Shown in pieces: positions 12,160 to 24,300 of a DNA stretch of 64,000 nt. Location of the stretch: the NCBI GenBank assembly GCA_033675265.1, contig JAUJYZ010000837.1, forward strand, positions 62,001 to 126,000, read 5' to 3'. The translations under genes were made by a program, and so were the position numbers. The stretch is from Actinostola sp. cb2023 (Eukaryota > Cnidaria > Anthozoa > Actiniaria > Actinostolidae). How positions within the stretch are numbered: the stretch's first letter is position 1; each line of letters starts with the position of its first letter. The notes under the pieces were generated by a model. The model saw nothing but the letters and a program-made list of their open reading frames with translations, did no database searches and was not told the DNA's origin.

Positions 12160-14125
12160 AGTCAACTCACTGTGAACTCAGAGCTCGTAAATGGAAAGTG
12201 GCTGGCACTTTATACCAGGCTGTGGCTGTCCGCGGTGTACAAATTACTTGAGATCACGCGCTTGCGTCAGTGGCTCAACTCAAGGTATTGTTTTTGCGTA
12301 CACTATACTTTTACATCATTCGATCCCTCAAATCTTCAAAGATTCTATTGTACAACGATCAATTCTTCCCACAGACAGCCCAAGCAATATTCTTGACGTT
12401 CTAACAGCATTTGTAAATTTGTATGTGGTTCGATATCATTTATTTCATGAGGTTTATTTAAAGAGACTTCGCCTTTTGCTCATGTAATGGATAACAAAAT
12501 CCTCTTTTACTTGACCAATGTTTGGGTAGTGCCGCTGAGCGTTTCAGAAACGACAAAAAAGAAATCTAAAATACCTACCCTGTTTAGGACAACACCCTCT
12601 ATTTTAGGACCCTGTTTAGCACAAAGGGCAAAATACTGCACTCTCTTATTTTCACACAATTTTAACGCGTAAAATATGGTACATAAAATTTCATCAAGCA
12701 TTAAACTGCAAGTTACGTACTTAGTCTAGCAAAATGCTGTCATAATATCTATTGAAAGATGGCTTATGTACTGTATAATGTCCGGCAATAATAGCACGGT
12801 TTTAATACCGGATAAAACCACATTTCACGACGACAATATTCGTGGCGCATTACCATGCATAAATTCAATTGTTTAGGACAGGATCAGACCCTGTTTACTG
12901 AGGCCGTTTTAGCTTGCGACGGTTTAATACAAGCTTGCAACGCTAGCCTGAAATTACCGGTAATTGTTGTGGAAATGAAGAGCAGCAAACTCAAAAAGAG
13001 ATTCCTCAAACCAGTTAGAATGAACGACCTTGAAAAACGAGAAAATAATGGACACCAAAGAAAACTCAAGAAAGCACGACAAAACATCGCCAATTTTTCC
13101 TTGTCAAGGAAACTTGCTGTGTAGACTCAACTTTAATTTATTGAAAGATTGGGCCTGTGAACTCAGAGCTCGTAAATGGAAAGTGGCTGGCACTTTATAC
13201 CAGGCTGTGGCTGTCCGCGGTGTACGAATTACTTAAGATCACGCGCGTGCGTCAGTGGCTCAACTCAAGGTATTGTTTTTGCGTACACTGTTTTTACATC
13301 ATTCGATCCCTCAAGTCTTCAATGATTCTATTGTACAACGATCAATTCTTCCCACAGACAGCCCAACAATATTCTTTAGACGTTCTAACACTTACAGCAT
13401 TTGTAAATGTGTATGTGGCTCGATATCATTTATTTCATGAGGTCGTTTAGTTAACGAGACTTCGCCTTTTGTTTTGGAACAAAATCCTCTTTTACTTGAC
13501 CACTATGCTTGGGTAGTGCCGCTGAGGGTTTGAAACCCTGACCCTGTCTAGGACAAAAAATAAATCTAAAATGCCTACCCTGTCTAGGACAAAAAATAAA
13601 TCTAAAATGCCTACCCTGTCTAGGACAAAAAATAAATCTAAAATGCCTACCCTGTCTAGGACAAAAAATAAATCTAAAATGCCTACCCTGTCTAGGACAA
13701 AAAATAAATCTAAAATGCCTACCCTGTCTAGGACAAAAAAATAAATCTAAAATGCCTACCCTGTCTAGGACAACAACCTCAGTTTTAGGACCCTGTTTAG
13801 GAGAAAGGACAATATACACACTGTCTTCTTTTACACAATTTCAGTTAAAGCGTTTTCTTAGCAGTGAGTTTAATTTGGCAGGTCTAAAATACGGTACACA
13901 AAATTTCATCAAGCATTAAACTCAAGTTACGTACTTAGTCTAGCAAAATGCTGTCATAATGTCTATTGAAAGATGGCTTATGTACTACTTACTGTACAAT
14001 GTACGGCAATAATAGCACGGTTTTAATACCGGCCGGGATAAAACCACATTTCACGACGACAATCGTGGCGCATTACCATGCATGAATTCAATTGCTTAGG
14101 ACAGGATCAGACCCTGTTTACTGAG
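12160..14125 (+). repeat. Tandem segmental duplication (~1 kb, two copies)
   Basis: gagctcgtaaatggaaagtg and the following 300 bases recur at 13165, and ttcatcaagcattaaact to ggttttaataccgg (12688-12813) recurs at 13900-14030. The second copy carries the 36-bp array at 13538-13775. Encoded short open frames are not conserved as frames, so it looks non-coding. Confidence 0.7.
13538..13775 (+). repeat. 36-bp tandem repeat (~6-7 units)
   Basis: Unit ctgtctaggacaaaaaataa then atctaaaatgcctacc. Almost identical units. The minus-strand 122-codon open frame across it follows from the multiple-of-three period. Confidence 0.93.
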
Positions 14126-14164
14126 GACAGACTCACATAAAATTATATACCCTGTTCAAGGTAG

Positions 14165-14255
14165 CTTGATTTTCAGACGGTCCAGCAATATACTACCCAC
14201 GAACGGCCGAAAGCGAGACCACGGAGGACCACGGACCGTCTGAAAATCAGGCTAT
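14165..14255. repeat. Short hairpin
   Basis: cttgattttcagacggtcc pairs with ggaccgtctgaaaatcagg, enclosing accacggagg-type sequence. No function assigned. Confidence 0.6.
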
Positions 14256-14423
14256 GTCCAAGGCTGAGAGGCCAAAAACCATATCCTGTCCAGTCTAGGG
14301 TTCACGACTTAAATCGGTTGTTACGAAGTCTTTTCCAAAGCTGATCAAACTGAATTGTACATCAGCCGTATCGATCGGAGTTATTTGGTCAAAGATATTT
14401 AGTAAATAAACCCTTTCTGCATG

Positions 14424-14502
14424 GCGACTGGTATATCGGCTGATAATGTCCGCGGCTGTGAGTACCATTCTCAGTCAAGGACATTATCAGCCGATATATC
14501 AG
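14424..14502. repeat. Short hairpin
   Basis: actggtatatcggctgataa and following tgtcc pair with ggacattatcagccgatata and tcagt; the loop is about 30 bases. Confidence 0.65.
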
Positions 14503-14569
14503 TAAGCCAGCCGAGGGGTTTATTAGTCGGGCTTCCTGTGGAAGGTCCGACTCTAAACTTTGACCTCAA

Positions 14570-14800
14570 ACGTGAAAATGGCTCAGATACATCGCAGGCT
14601 CAGATATACGAGAACTTGCCGAATCAGGAGATTTCCGAGTGATAACGAAGTGCTTTGTTGTAAATGCGCATGCGAGAGCGCATAATCGAAGGCTCAGATA
14701 TACGAGAACTTGCCGAATGAGATTGCCGAGTGATAACGAAGTGCTTTGTTGTAAATGCGCATGCGAGAGTGCATAATCGAAGGCTCAGATATAGGAAAAG
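14570..14800 (+). repeat. Two-and-a-half copy ~80 bp tandem repeat
   Basis: gtgataacgaagtgctttgt ... cgcatgcgagagcgcataatcgaaggctcag is repeated once nearly unchanged and once partially. No coding potential seen. Confidence 0.75.
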
Positions 14801-15385
14801 TGCCGAGTGATTGAACGAAGTTCTTGCACGTATTCGATGGGTCGATGACTAGGAGATTTTTAATCACTTAATCGCACAACTGACACAAGATTGAAATCTA
14901 AACGAAGTCAATGTCTTCTATACTTTGTACCGCTGTTATTTTGTGTTGTGGTAAGCTTTAATAGAAGCCCGACTTCACGCTAGTAGAGGGTCTAGTTTAT
15001 TTTATAACCCTTCGATAAAGTTTCTACGTACGTCTTCTGTAAATAAACACTCGGCTCGGAAAAAAACGTGTTTTTCGGACTGCATTGTCTACCTTTATTT
15101 CCAGGTCATTCGCCAAAACGGGACTGTGTTTTTCTGCCATTACAATTTAGATAATTTCATTTTTCTCAAAAGTGGGAGATATCGGGGGAAATTACCTGAC
15201 ATCCGTTCAGGAAAATTGTACCACGTGACCCGTTTTGACCAATGGACGCGCGCGAAAATTTATCGATGGGTTATGATGATGTTTATTTCAGATAGATCGG
15301 TGTTACCATAGCAACACTGAACAACAATGCTTGAAAAATCAAAGTATCAAATATACTATTAAAATGGTTATTTTTCACTTCAGCG

Positions 15386-18300
15386 ATGGCGTTGCAAAAG
15401 AAGGCTTTGTTGGTTGCACCAGGATATGATGCTTTACCTGGCAACGAGCACCTCCCTGGTACAACCAACGACGTAGCGGCCATCAAAGATATTTTGCTGA
15501 AAAAATTTGCGTTCAAAGACATCGATATTAAGGTATGCATTAATGTGTCAGTTTATAGATTGCGCAATGCCTCGATGCGCTTTGGCCGCGTGAAATAGGC
15601 CTGGCGCACAAATATTGTCAATGTTCACCTTTTTTGAGTAATTAACAATCTGAACCTCAGGCAAGTTGAGCTCAATATGTAAGTATGTCGGCCGGGCAGT
15701 TTTCGAGCGTTGCGTCCCATAGAATTATACATCAATTTTTCAGTTGGACCGCCAATTCAATGGCAATTTAGTAAACATCTTCATCTACATCTACTAGTTT
15801 AATTCACAAAGGTTTCCCATAACGTGAATGGTCGGTCAGCTGCGGTGCTCACAGCATAAACAAAGTACAAATAAATAACTCATCAAATAATATAAATAGT
15901 AAATAAATAAGAAGCGCATTTTTTGCAGCCATGCAGCTTACGTGAGAAGTAGGTAAGTTAGCATGTGTTAGGCGTAAGGTGGTCACAGCCCAGCTTCATC
16001 AGTAGTTCTTTAATATCGCCAATGTTTATACCGGGGTTCATAACGCCTATACATACATACATAAACTTTATTAATGTGTCAGGACTTCTAGCATACCACA
16101 AGTGGTTTGAAGGGTTGTTGGAGAGAAAGGTGATAGGAGAGAGAGTCAGCCAGTGAGCAAAAACGCAGCTCAAAACTGACTTACGGTACGGATCGAGCAA
16201 ACGAGGTTAATAAGATTAATATCTAGCCTCTTTCGCAGGCCTCTCTATAGCTCTTCGGAATTGGGATTTCTAACCAGAATTGGGATTCCTGTGGCGAGTG
16301 AGAAGAAGAGGGAGAGACTGAGGCGAGGGGAGGGGGGGGGGGGGAGGGGGGGGGGGGGGGGGGGTGGACGCGTATGTAGTCTATATATCATTGAGTTGTC
16401 CTATTTACAGGAGTTACAAGGAAAAGATGCCACAAAAGATAAGCTCGTCCAAGCCTTAAATAATTTAGCTTCCGAAGCCCAGGACGAAAGTGTTGTGTTT
16501 TTATACTATTCTGGACATGGTATCTATCTGCCTGACTCACAAGACGAAGGCCTTCTTCCCACTGTAAGCACTTGGCCGGCCACGGTAAGACATTCCGCAT
16601 TACTAATATAACGCATTCATAGGACCTCCGAAGTAGGATTGTATTTGCAATTGATAATAATTACTCCTTTTTACATTTTGCTATTTAAGCTTGCTACTTC
16701 AAATAGGACAATGTTTCTAGTAGCCTGCGTAGCGGCGCTCTGAGGGGAGGGGGAAGGGGAAAGGGGATAAAGGAGGGGGACTGGGGAGGAGGGGAAGATG
16801 GGGGAGGGAGCGCCTGCCATGACGCTATTGTTTTAGCGTTTTTACTCGTTCATTCTGGATGCGGGAAATTCCTATTGGTCGAGAGGTGTATGATGTCAAT
16901 CGTCGCATTTACGCAGGCTACGTTTCTAGTGAAAATATAGGAGTATATATATTATCTGTGAAATAAAAAATGAGATTATTTCTTACTCATTCGCAGCAAC
17001 CGGCGGAAGAAGTGTGTTTTACTGGGCAAGATTTCGCTCCGTTTCTGGAGAGTCTGGCGAAGAAGAAGGTCAAGTGTACCTTTATATTTGACTGCTGTCA
17101 TTCTGGTCAGCTGTATCGTGTTGCGGAATTCGAAGCAAGCGGACTGAGGCCAAAGCAGGTAGCATGTTATATACACTAGTGTGTCTTAGAGGGAGAGGGG
17201 TGAGTACACTAGTGTGTCTTAAAGTGTCACCACGTGACAAATCAGTTGACCTATTTAAGCAATTCCTATTTCATCATTTGTTATTCGAATTTCTAATCAT
17301 ATAGTTTTTTCAGGTTGTTTTTAAGAGAGCTGAAGTGTCGAAGACCAAACAGTCCGTGTACACGAAGGCTCATCGAGGGGGCTGGACACCAGAGGATGAT
17401 GATCACTTCGTGTACATTGCAGCGTGCACTACAGTACAAGTTGCTGCAGAGGATATCAAGCTCAAAGGAGGACGGCTGACTATAGCTATTAAAAATGCTA
17501 TAAACAGCTTGAGCGCTCCTGACAATGTCTCTTATGTGACTCTCTTTAGGTATGAACACACTTGACTTATCAATCATTGTCGTTGTGTGTGTCTACAGCG
17601 CTCCTTCTAATCTATCATTGTCGTTGTGTGTGTCTACAGCGCTCCTTCTTATCAATCATTGTCGTTGTGTGTGTCTACAGCGCTCCTTCTTATCAATCAT
17701 TGTCGTTGTGTGTGTCTACAGCGCTCCTTCTAATCTATCATTGTCGTTCTGTGTGTCTACAGCGCTCCTTCTAATCTATCATTGTCGTTGTGTGTGTCTA
17801 CAGCGCTCCTTCTAATCTATCATTGTCGTTCTGTGTGTCTACAGCGCTCCTTCTAATCTATCATTGTCGTTCTGTGTGTCTACAGCGCTCCTTCTAATCT
17901 ATCATTGTCGTTCTGTGTGTCTACAGCGCTCCTTCTAATCTATCATTGTCGTTGTGTGTGTCTACAGCGCTCCTTCTAATCTATCATTGTCGTTGTGTGT
18001 GTCTACAGCGCTCCTTCTAATCTATCATTGTCGTTGTGTGTGTCTACAGCGCTCCTTCTTATCTATCATTGTCGTTCTGTGTCTACAGCGCTCCTTGTCA
18101 AAGTCATTGACATTGTGTGTGTCTACAGCGCTCCTTCTTATCAATCATTGTCGTTCTGTGTGTCTACAGCGCTCCTTCTTATCAATCATTGTCGTTCTGT
18201 GTGTCTACATCGCTCCTTAATTCTTATCAATCATTGTCGTTGTGTGTGTCTACAGCGCTCCTTCTTATCAATCATTGTCGTTCTGTTTGTCTACAGCGCT

Positions 18301-21300
18301 CCTTCTTATCAATCATTGTCGTTCTGTGTGTCTACAGCGCTCCTTCTTATCAATCATTGTCGTTGTGTGTGTCTACAGCGCTCCTGGCTTCTTATATCAA
18401 TCATTGTCGTTGTGTGTGTCTACAGCGCTCCTTCTTATCAATCATTGTCGTTCTGTGTGTCTACAGCGCTCCTTCTTATCAATCATTGTCGTTCTGTGTC
18501 TACAGCGCTCCTTCTTATCAATCATCGTCGTTGTGTGTGTCTACAGCCCACCTTCTTATCAATCATTGTTGTTCTGTGTGTCTACAGCGCTCCTTCTTAT
18601 CTATCATTGTCGTTCTGTGTGTCTACAGCGCTCCTTCTTATCAATCATTGTCGTTCTGTGTGTCTACAGCGCTCCTTCTTATCCATCATTGTCGTTGTGT
18701 GTGTCTACAGCCCACCTTTTTATCAATCATCGTCGTTCTGTGTGTCTACAGCGCTCCTTCTTATCAATCATTGTCGTTCTGTGTGTCTACAGCGCTCCTT
18801 CTTATCAATCATTGTCGTTGTGTGTGTCTACAGCGCTCCTTCTTATCAATCATTGTCGTTCTGTGTGTCTACAGCGCTCCTTCTTATCAATCATTGTCGT
18901 TCTGTGTCTACAGCGCTCCTTCTTATCAATCATCGTCGTTGTGTGTGTCTACAGCCCACCTTCTTATCAATCATTGTTGTTCTGTGTGTCTACAGCGCTC
19001 CTTCTTATCTATCATTGTCGTTCTGTGTGTCTACAGCGCTCCTTCTTATCAATCATTGTCGTTCTGTGTGTCTACAGCGCTCCTTCTTATCCATCATTGT
19101 CGTTGTGTGTGTCTACAGCCCACCTTTTTATCAATCATCGTCGTCGTTCTGTGTGTCTACAGCGCTCCTTCTTATCAATCATTGTCGTTCTGTGTGTCTA
19201 CAGCGCTCCTTCTTATCAATCATTGTCGTTGTGTGTGTCTACAGCGCTCCTTCTTATCAATCATTGTCGTTGTGTGTGTCTACAGCGCTCCTTCTTATCA
19301 ATCATTGTCGTTCTGTGTGTCTACAGCGCTCCTTCTTATCAATCATTGTCGTTGTGTGTGTCTACAGCGCTCCTTCTTATCAATCATTGTCGTTCTGTGT
19401 GTCTACAGCGCTCCTTCTGATCAATCATTGTCGTTCTGTGTCTACAGCGCTCCTTCTTATCAATCATCGTCGTTGTGTGTGTCTACAGCCCACCTTCTTA
19501 TCAATCATTGTTGTTCTGTGTCTACAGCGCTCCTTCTTATCTATCATTGTCGTTCTGTGTGTCTACAGCGCTCCTTCTTATCAATCATTGTCGTTCTGTG
19601 TGTCTACAGCGCTCCTTCTTATCCATCATTGTCGTTGTGTGTGTCTACAGCCCACCTTTTTATCAATCATCGTCGTTCTGTGTGTCTACAGCGCTCCTTC
19701 TTATCGATCATTGTCGTTCTGTGTGTCTACAGCGCTCCTTCTTATCAATCATTGTCGTTCTGTGTGTCTACAGCGCTCCTTCTTATCAATCATTGTCGTT
19801 GTGTGTGTCTACAACGCTCCTTCTTATCCATCATTGTCGTTGTGTGTGTCTACAGCCCACCTTTTTATCAATCATCGTCGTTGTGTGTGTCTACAGCGCT
19901 CCTTCTTATCAATCATTGTCGTTCTGTGTGTCTACAGCGCTCCTTCTTATCAATCATTGTCGTTCTGTGTGTCTACAGCGCTCCTTCTTATCAATCATTG
20001 TCGTTGTGTGTGTCTACAACGCTCCTTCTTATCAATCATTGTCGTTGTGTGTGTCTACAGCCGCGCTCCTTCTTATCAATCATTGTCGTTGTGTGTGTCT
20101 ACAGCGCTCCTTCTTATCAATCATTGTCGTTGTGTGTGTCTACAGCGCTCCTTCTTATCAATCATTGTCGTTGTGTGTGTCTACAGCGCTCCTTCTTATC
20201 AATCATTGTCGTTCTGTGTGTCTACAGCGTTCCTTCTTATCAATCATTGTCGTTCCGTGTATCTACAGCGCTCCTTCTTATCAATCATTGTCGTTCTGTG
20301 TCTACAGCGCTCCTTCTTATCAATCATCGTCGTTCTGTGTGTCTACAGCGCTCCTTCTTATCAATCATCATTCGTGTGTGTGTCTACAGCGCTCCTTCTT
20401 ATCAATCATTGTCGTTCTGTGTGTCTACAGCGCTCCTTCTGATCAATCATTGTCGTTCTGTGTCTACAGCGCTCCTTCTTATCAATCATCGTCGTTGTGT
20501 GTGTCTACAGCCCACCTTCTTATCAATCATTGTTGTTCTGTGTCTACAGCGCTCCTTCTTATCTATCATTGTCGTTCTGTGTGTCTACAGCGCTCCTTCT
20601 TATCAATCATTGTCGTTCTGTGTTTCTACAGCGCTCCTTCTTATCCATCATTGTCGTTGTGTGTGTCTACAGCCCACCTTTTTATCAATCATCGTCGTTC
20701 TGTGTGTGTCTACAGCGCTCCTTCTTATCGATCATTGTCGTTCTGTGTGTCTACAGCGCTCCTTCTTATCAATCATTGTCGTTCTGTGTGTCTACAGCGC
20801 TCCTTCTTATCAATCATTGTCGTTGTGTGTGTCTACAACGCTCCTTCTTATCCATCATTGTCGTTGTGTGTGTCTACAGCCCACCTTTTTATCAATCATC
20901 GTCGTTGTGTGTGTCTACAGCGCTCCTTCTTATCAATCATTGTCGTTCTGTGTGTCTACAGCGCTCCTTCTTATCAATCATTGTCGTTCTGTGTGTCTAC
21001 AGCGCTCCTTCTTATCAATCATTGTCGTTGTGTGTGTCTACAACGCTCCTTCTTATCAATCATTGTCGTTGTGTGTGTCTACAGCCGCGCTCCTTCTTAT
21101 CAATCATTGTCGTTGTGTGTGTCTACAGCGCTCCTTCTTATCAATCATTGTCGTTGTGTGTGTCTACAGCGCTCCTTCTTATCAATCATTGTCGTTGTGT
21201 GTGTCTACAGCGCTCCTTCTTATCAATCATTGTCGTTCTGTGTGTCTACAGCGTTCCTTCTTATCAATCATTGTCGTTCCGTGTATCTACAGCGCTCCTT

Positions 21301-24300
21301 CTTATCAATCATTGTCGTTCTGTGTCTACAGCGCTCCTTCTTATCAATCATCGTCGTTCTGTGTGTCTACAGCGCTCCTTCTTATCAATCATTGTCGTTT
21401 TGTGTGGTCTACAGCGCTCCTTCTTATCAATCATTGTCGTTGTGTGTGTCTACAGCGCTCCTTCTTATCAATCATTGTCATTCTGTGTGTCTACAGCGCT
21501 CCTTCTTATCAATCATATTCGTTCTGTGTGTCTACAGCGCTCCTTCCTATGAATCATCGTCGTTCTGTTTGTCTACAGCGCTCCTTCTTATCAATCATTG
21601 TCGTTCTGTTTGTCTACAGCGCTCCTTCTTCTCACTCATTGTCGTTGTGTGTGTCTACAGCGTTCCTTCTTATCAATCATTGTCGTTGTGTGTGTCTACA
21701 GCGCTCCTTCTTATCAATCATTGTCGTTGTGTGTCTACAGCGCTCCTTCTCACTCATTGTCGTTGTGTGTGTCTACAGCGCTCCTTCTTATCAATCATTG
21801 TCGTTGTGTGTCTACAACGCTCCTTCTTATCAATCATTGTCGTTGTGTGTGTCTACAACGCTCCTTCTTATCAATCATTGTCGTTGTGTGTGTCTACAGC
21901 GCTCCTTCTTATCAATCATTGTCGTTGTGTGTGTCTACAGCGCTCCTTCTTATCAATCATTGTCGTTGTGTGTGTCTACAGCGCTCCTTCTTATCAATCA
22001 TTGTCGTTGTGTGTGTCTACAGCGCTCCTTCTTATCAATCATTGTCGTTCTGTGTGTCTACAGCGTTCCTTCTTATCAATCATTGTCGTTCCGTGTATCT
22101 ACAGCGCTCCTTCTTATCAATCATTGCGTTCTGTGTCTATAGCGCTCCTTCTTATCAATCATCGTCGTTCTGTGTGTCTACAGCGCTCCTTCTTATCAAT
22201 CATTGTCGTTCTGTGTGGTCTACAGCGCTCCTTCTTATCAATCATTGTCGTTGTGTGTGTCTACAGCGCTCCTAACATGTTATTTTTTAAGTACCGATAT
22301 TCTGAAGTAGAGAAAATACGGTAAATATTAGGGTATGCATCATTGATTATTGCCATTTTCCTAAAAAATGGTAAACAATCAGTCTCTCATATGTGTTTAT
22401 TACCAAAACCCAACAATATTGCATAAAATATTATACAGACATTTTCAGCAGTCTGACAAGTGATTGTGACCACTGATTTGATTTCTAAACTAAACAGGAC
22501 TGAAAATGTCTTTGGAAATTTCTGTGTACTTTTTCTGTATATCTGGGAAATTATTGCATAGTATACATTACCAACCGAGCAGATCTCAAAAAGTCTTCGG
22601 AAATTTCTGTGGACTTTTTCTGTGTATATCTGGTAAATTACTGTGAACTCAAAAAGTCTTCGGAAATTTCTGCGGACTTTTTCTGTGTATATCTGGTAAA
22701 TTACTGTGAACTCAAAAAGTCTTCGGAAATTTCTGCGGACTTTTTCTGTGTATATCTGGTAAATTACTGTGAGCTCAAAAAGTCTTCGGAAATTTCTGCG
22801 GACTTTTCTGGGTATATCTGGTAAATTACTGTGAGCTCAAAAAGTCTTCAGAAATTTCTGCAGACTTTTTCTGTGTTTATCTGGTAAATTACTGTGAGCT
22901 CAAAAAGTCTTCGGAAATTTCTGCGGACTTTTCTGTGTATATCTGGTAAATTACTGTGAGCTCAAAAAGTCTTCGGAAATTTCTGCGGACTTTTCTGGGT
23001 ATATCTGGTAAATTACTGTGAGCTCAAAAAGTCTTCGGAAATTTCTGCGGACTTTTCTGTGTATATCTGGTAAATTACTGTGAGCTCAAAAAGTCTTCGG
23101 AAATTTCTGCGGACTTTTCTGGGTATATCTGGTAAATTACTGTGAGCTCAAAAAGTCTTCGGAAATTTCTGCGGACTTTTCTGGGTATATCTGGTAAATT
23201 ACTGTGAGCTCAAAAAGTCTTCGGAAATTTCTGCGGACTTTTCTGTGTATATCTGGTAAATTACTGTGAGCTCAAAAAGTCTTCGGAAATTTCTGCGGAC
23301 TTTTCTGGGTATATCTGGTAAATTACTGTGAGCTCAAAAAGTCTTCGGAAATTTCTGCGGACTTTTCTGGGTATATCTGGTAAATTACTGTGAGCTCAAA
23401 AAGTCTTCGGAAATTTCTGCGGACTTTTCTGGGTATATCTGGTAAATTACTGTGAGCTCAAAAAGTCTTCAGAAATTTCTGCGGGCTTTTCTGATTATGT
23501 CTGGTAAATTACTGTGAGCTCAAAAAGTCTTCGGAAATTTCTGCGGACTTTTCTGTGTATATCTGGTAAATTACTGTGAGCTCAAAAAGTCTTCGGAAAT
23601 TTCTGCGGACTTTTCTGGGTATATCTGGTAAATTACTGTGAGCTCAAAAAGTCTTCGGAAATTTCTGGTGACTTTTTCTGTGTATATCTGGTAAATATAA
23701 TATAATTTACATTAGAAACAGGTGTACATACCCCAAACAGAGTGAGCATAGGGTTCCCGTGTCATATATTTTCATGAAAGGGTTCAAATATCAGTTTCTA
23801 ATAATTAGAAAATTATTTTAAAAGTACAATGTGTTTTCAGTCTGTTTCACTTTCAATATCTTCTTCTTCCTCTTCTTCATCTGCATTCCCAACTATTCTC
23901 GAAGCTTCTCCCAAGAAATTTTCCACTTGTTCTTGCTTAGCATAAAGGCTCACCAATGAACTTTGACATTGCATTGCCGCTCTTAGTAAGTCCAATGAGC
24001 CTGCAAGTGAAATAGTACAGACATTTATTTATTTACTTTAATTTCGCGAGTTTTTCCCCCACTATTTTCGGAATAAAAAAAAACCCGCGAAATTAAGTAC
24101 GAATAAGGTAGGAAAGTATCCTTGGGAATGCCAAGGACTTGTGCTAAATTAAGGAACTTAGTACATGCACACACAGGTTGTTTTGTGGTAATAATTCAAC
24201 TTGTCACAAAATCCATAAATTAAAACAGAAAAATGTACAATGAAACAAATACAAATCAGTATGTGTATGTAACAAATGCATTGTTCAATTCTGCTACATG

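Larger units (their letters stand above)
9813..15385. other. Gene-free spacer between caspase paralogues
   Basis: No credible exon found. Contains a 40-bp tandem repeat (10960-11365), G-runs (10971-10988, 11508-11531), duplicated blocks (10780-10935 with 12895-13045; 12160-12910 with 13145-14125), a 36-bp repeat (13538-13775), a 14.2 kb hairpin pair and a two-copy 80-bp repeat. The stretch 9840-10680 is similar to 50690-52090 behind copy 2, so the ancestral duplication unit included 3' flank. The copy 2 promoter should lie just before 15386. Confidence 0.6.

Noticed and set aside
12013..13124. Open frames of 89-127 codons in the spacer, including a Lys-rich one
   Set aside because: They fall in a duplicated block where the reading frame is not kept between copies, and no domain is recognisable.
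18117..22142. 1341-codon plus-strand open frame (and 949-, 815-, 437-codon companions)
   Set aside because: It is the 41-bp minisatellite read through; the unit has no stop in any forward frame, so all three frames are open with the same permuted peptides. It lies in an intron.
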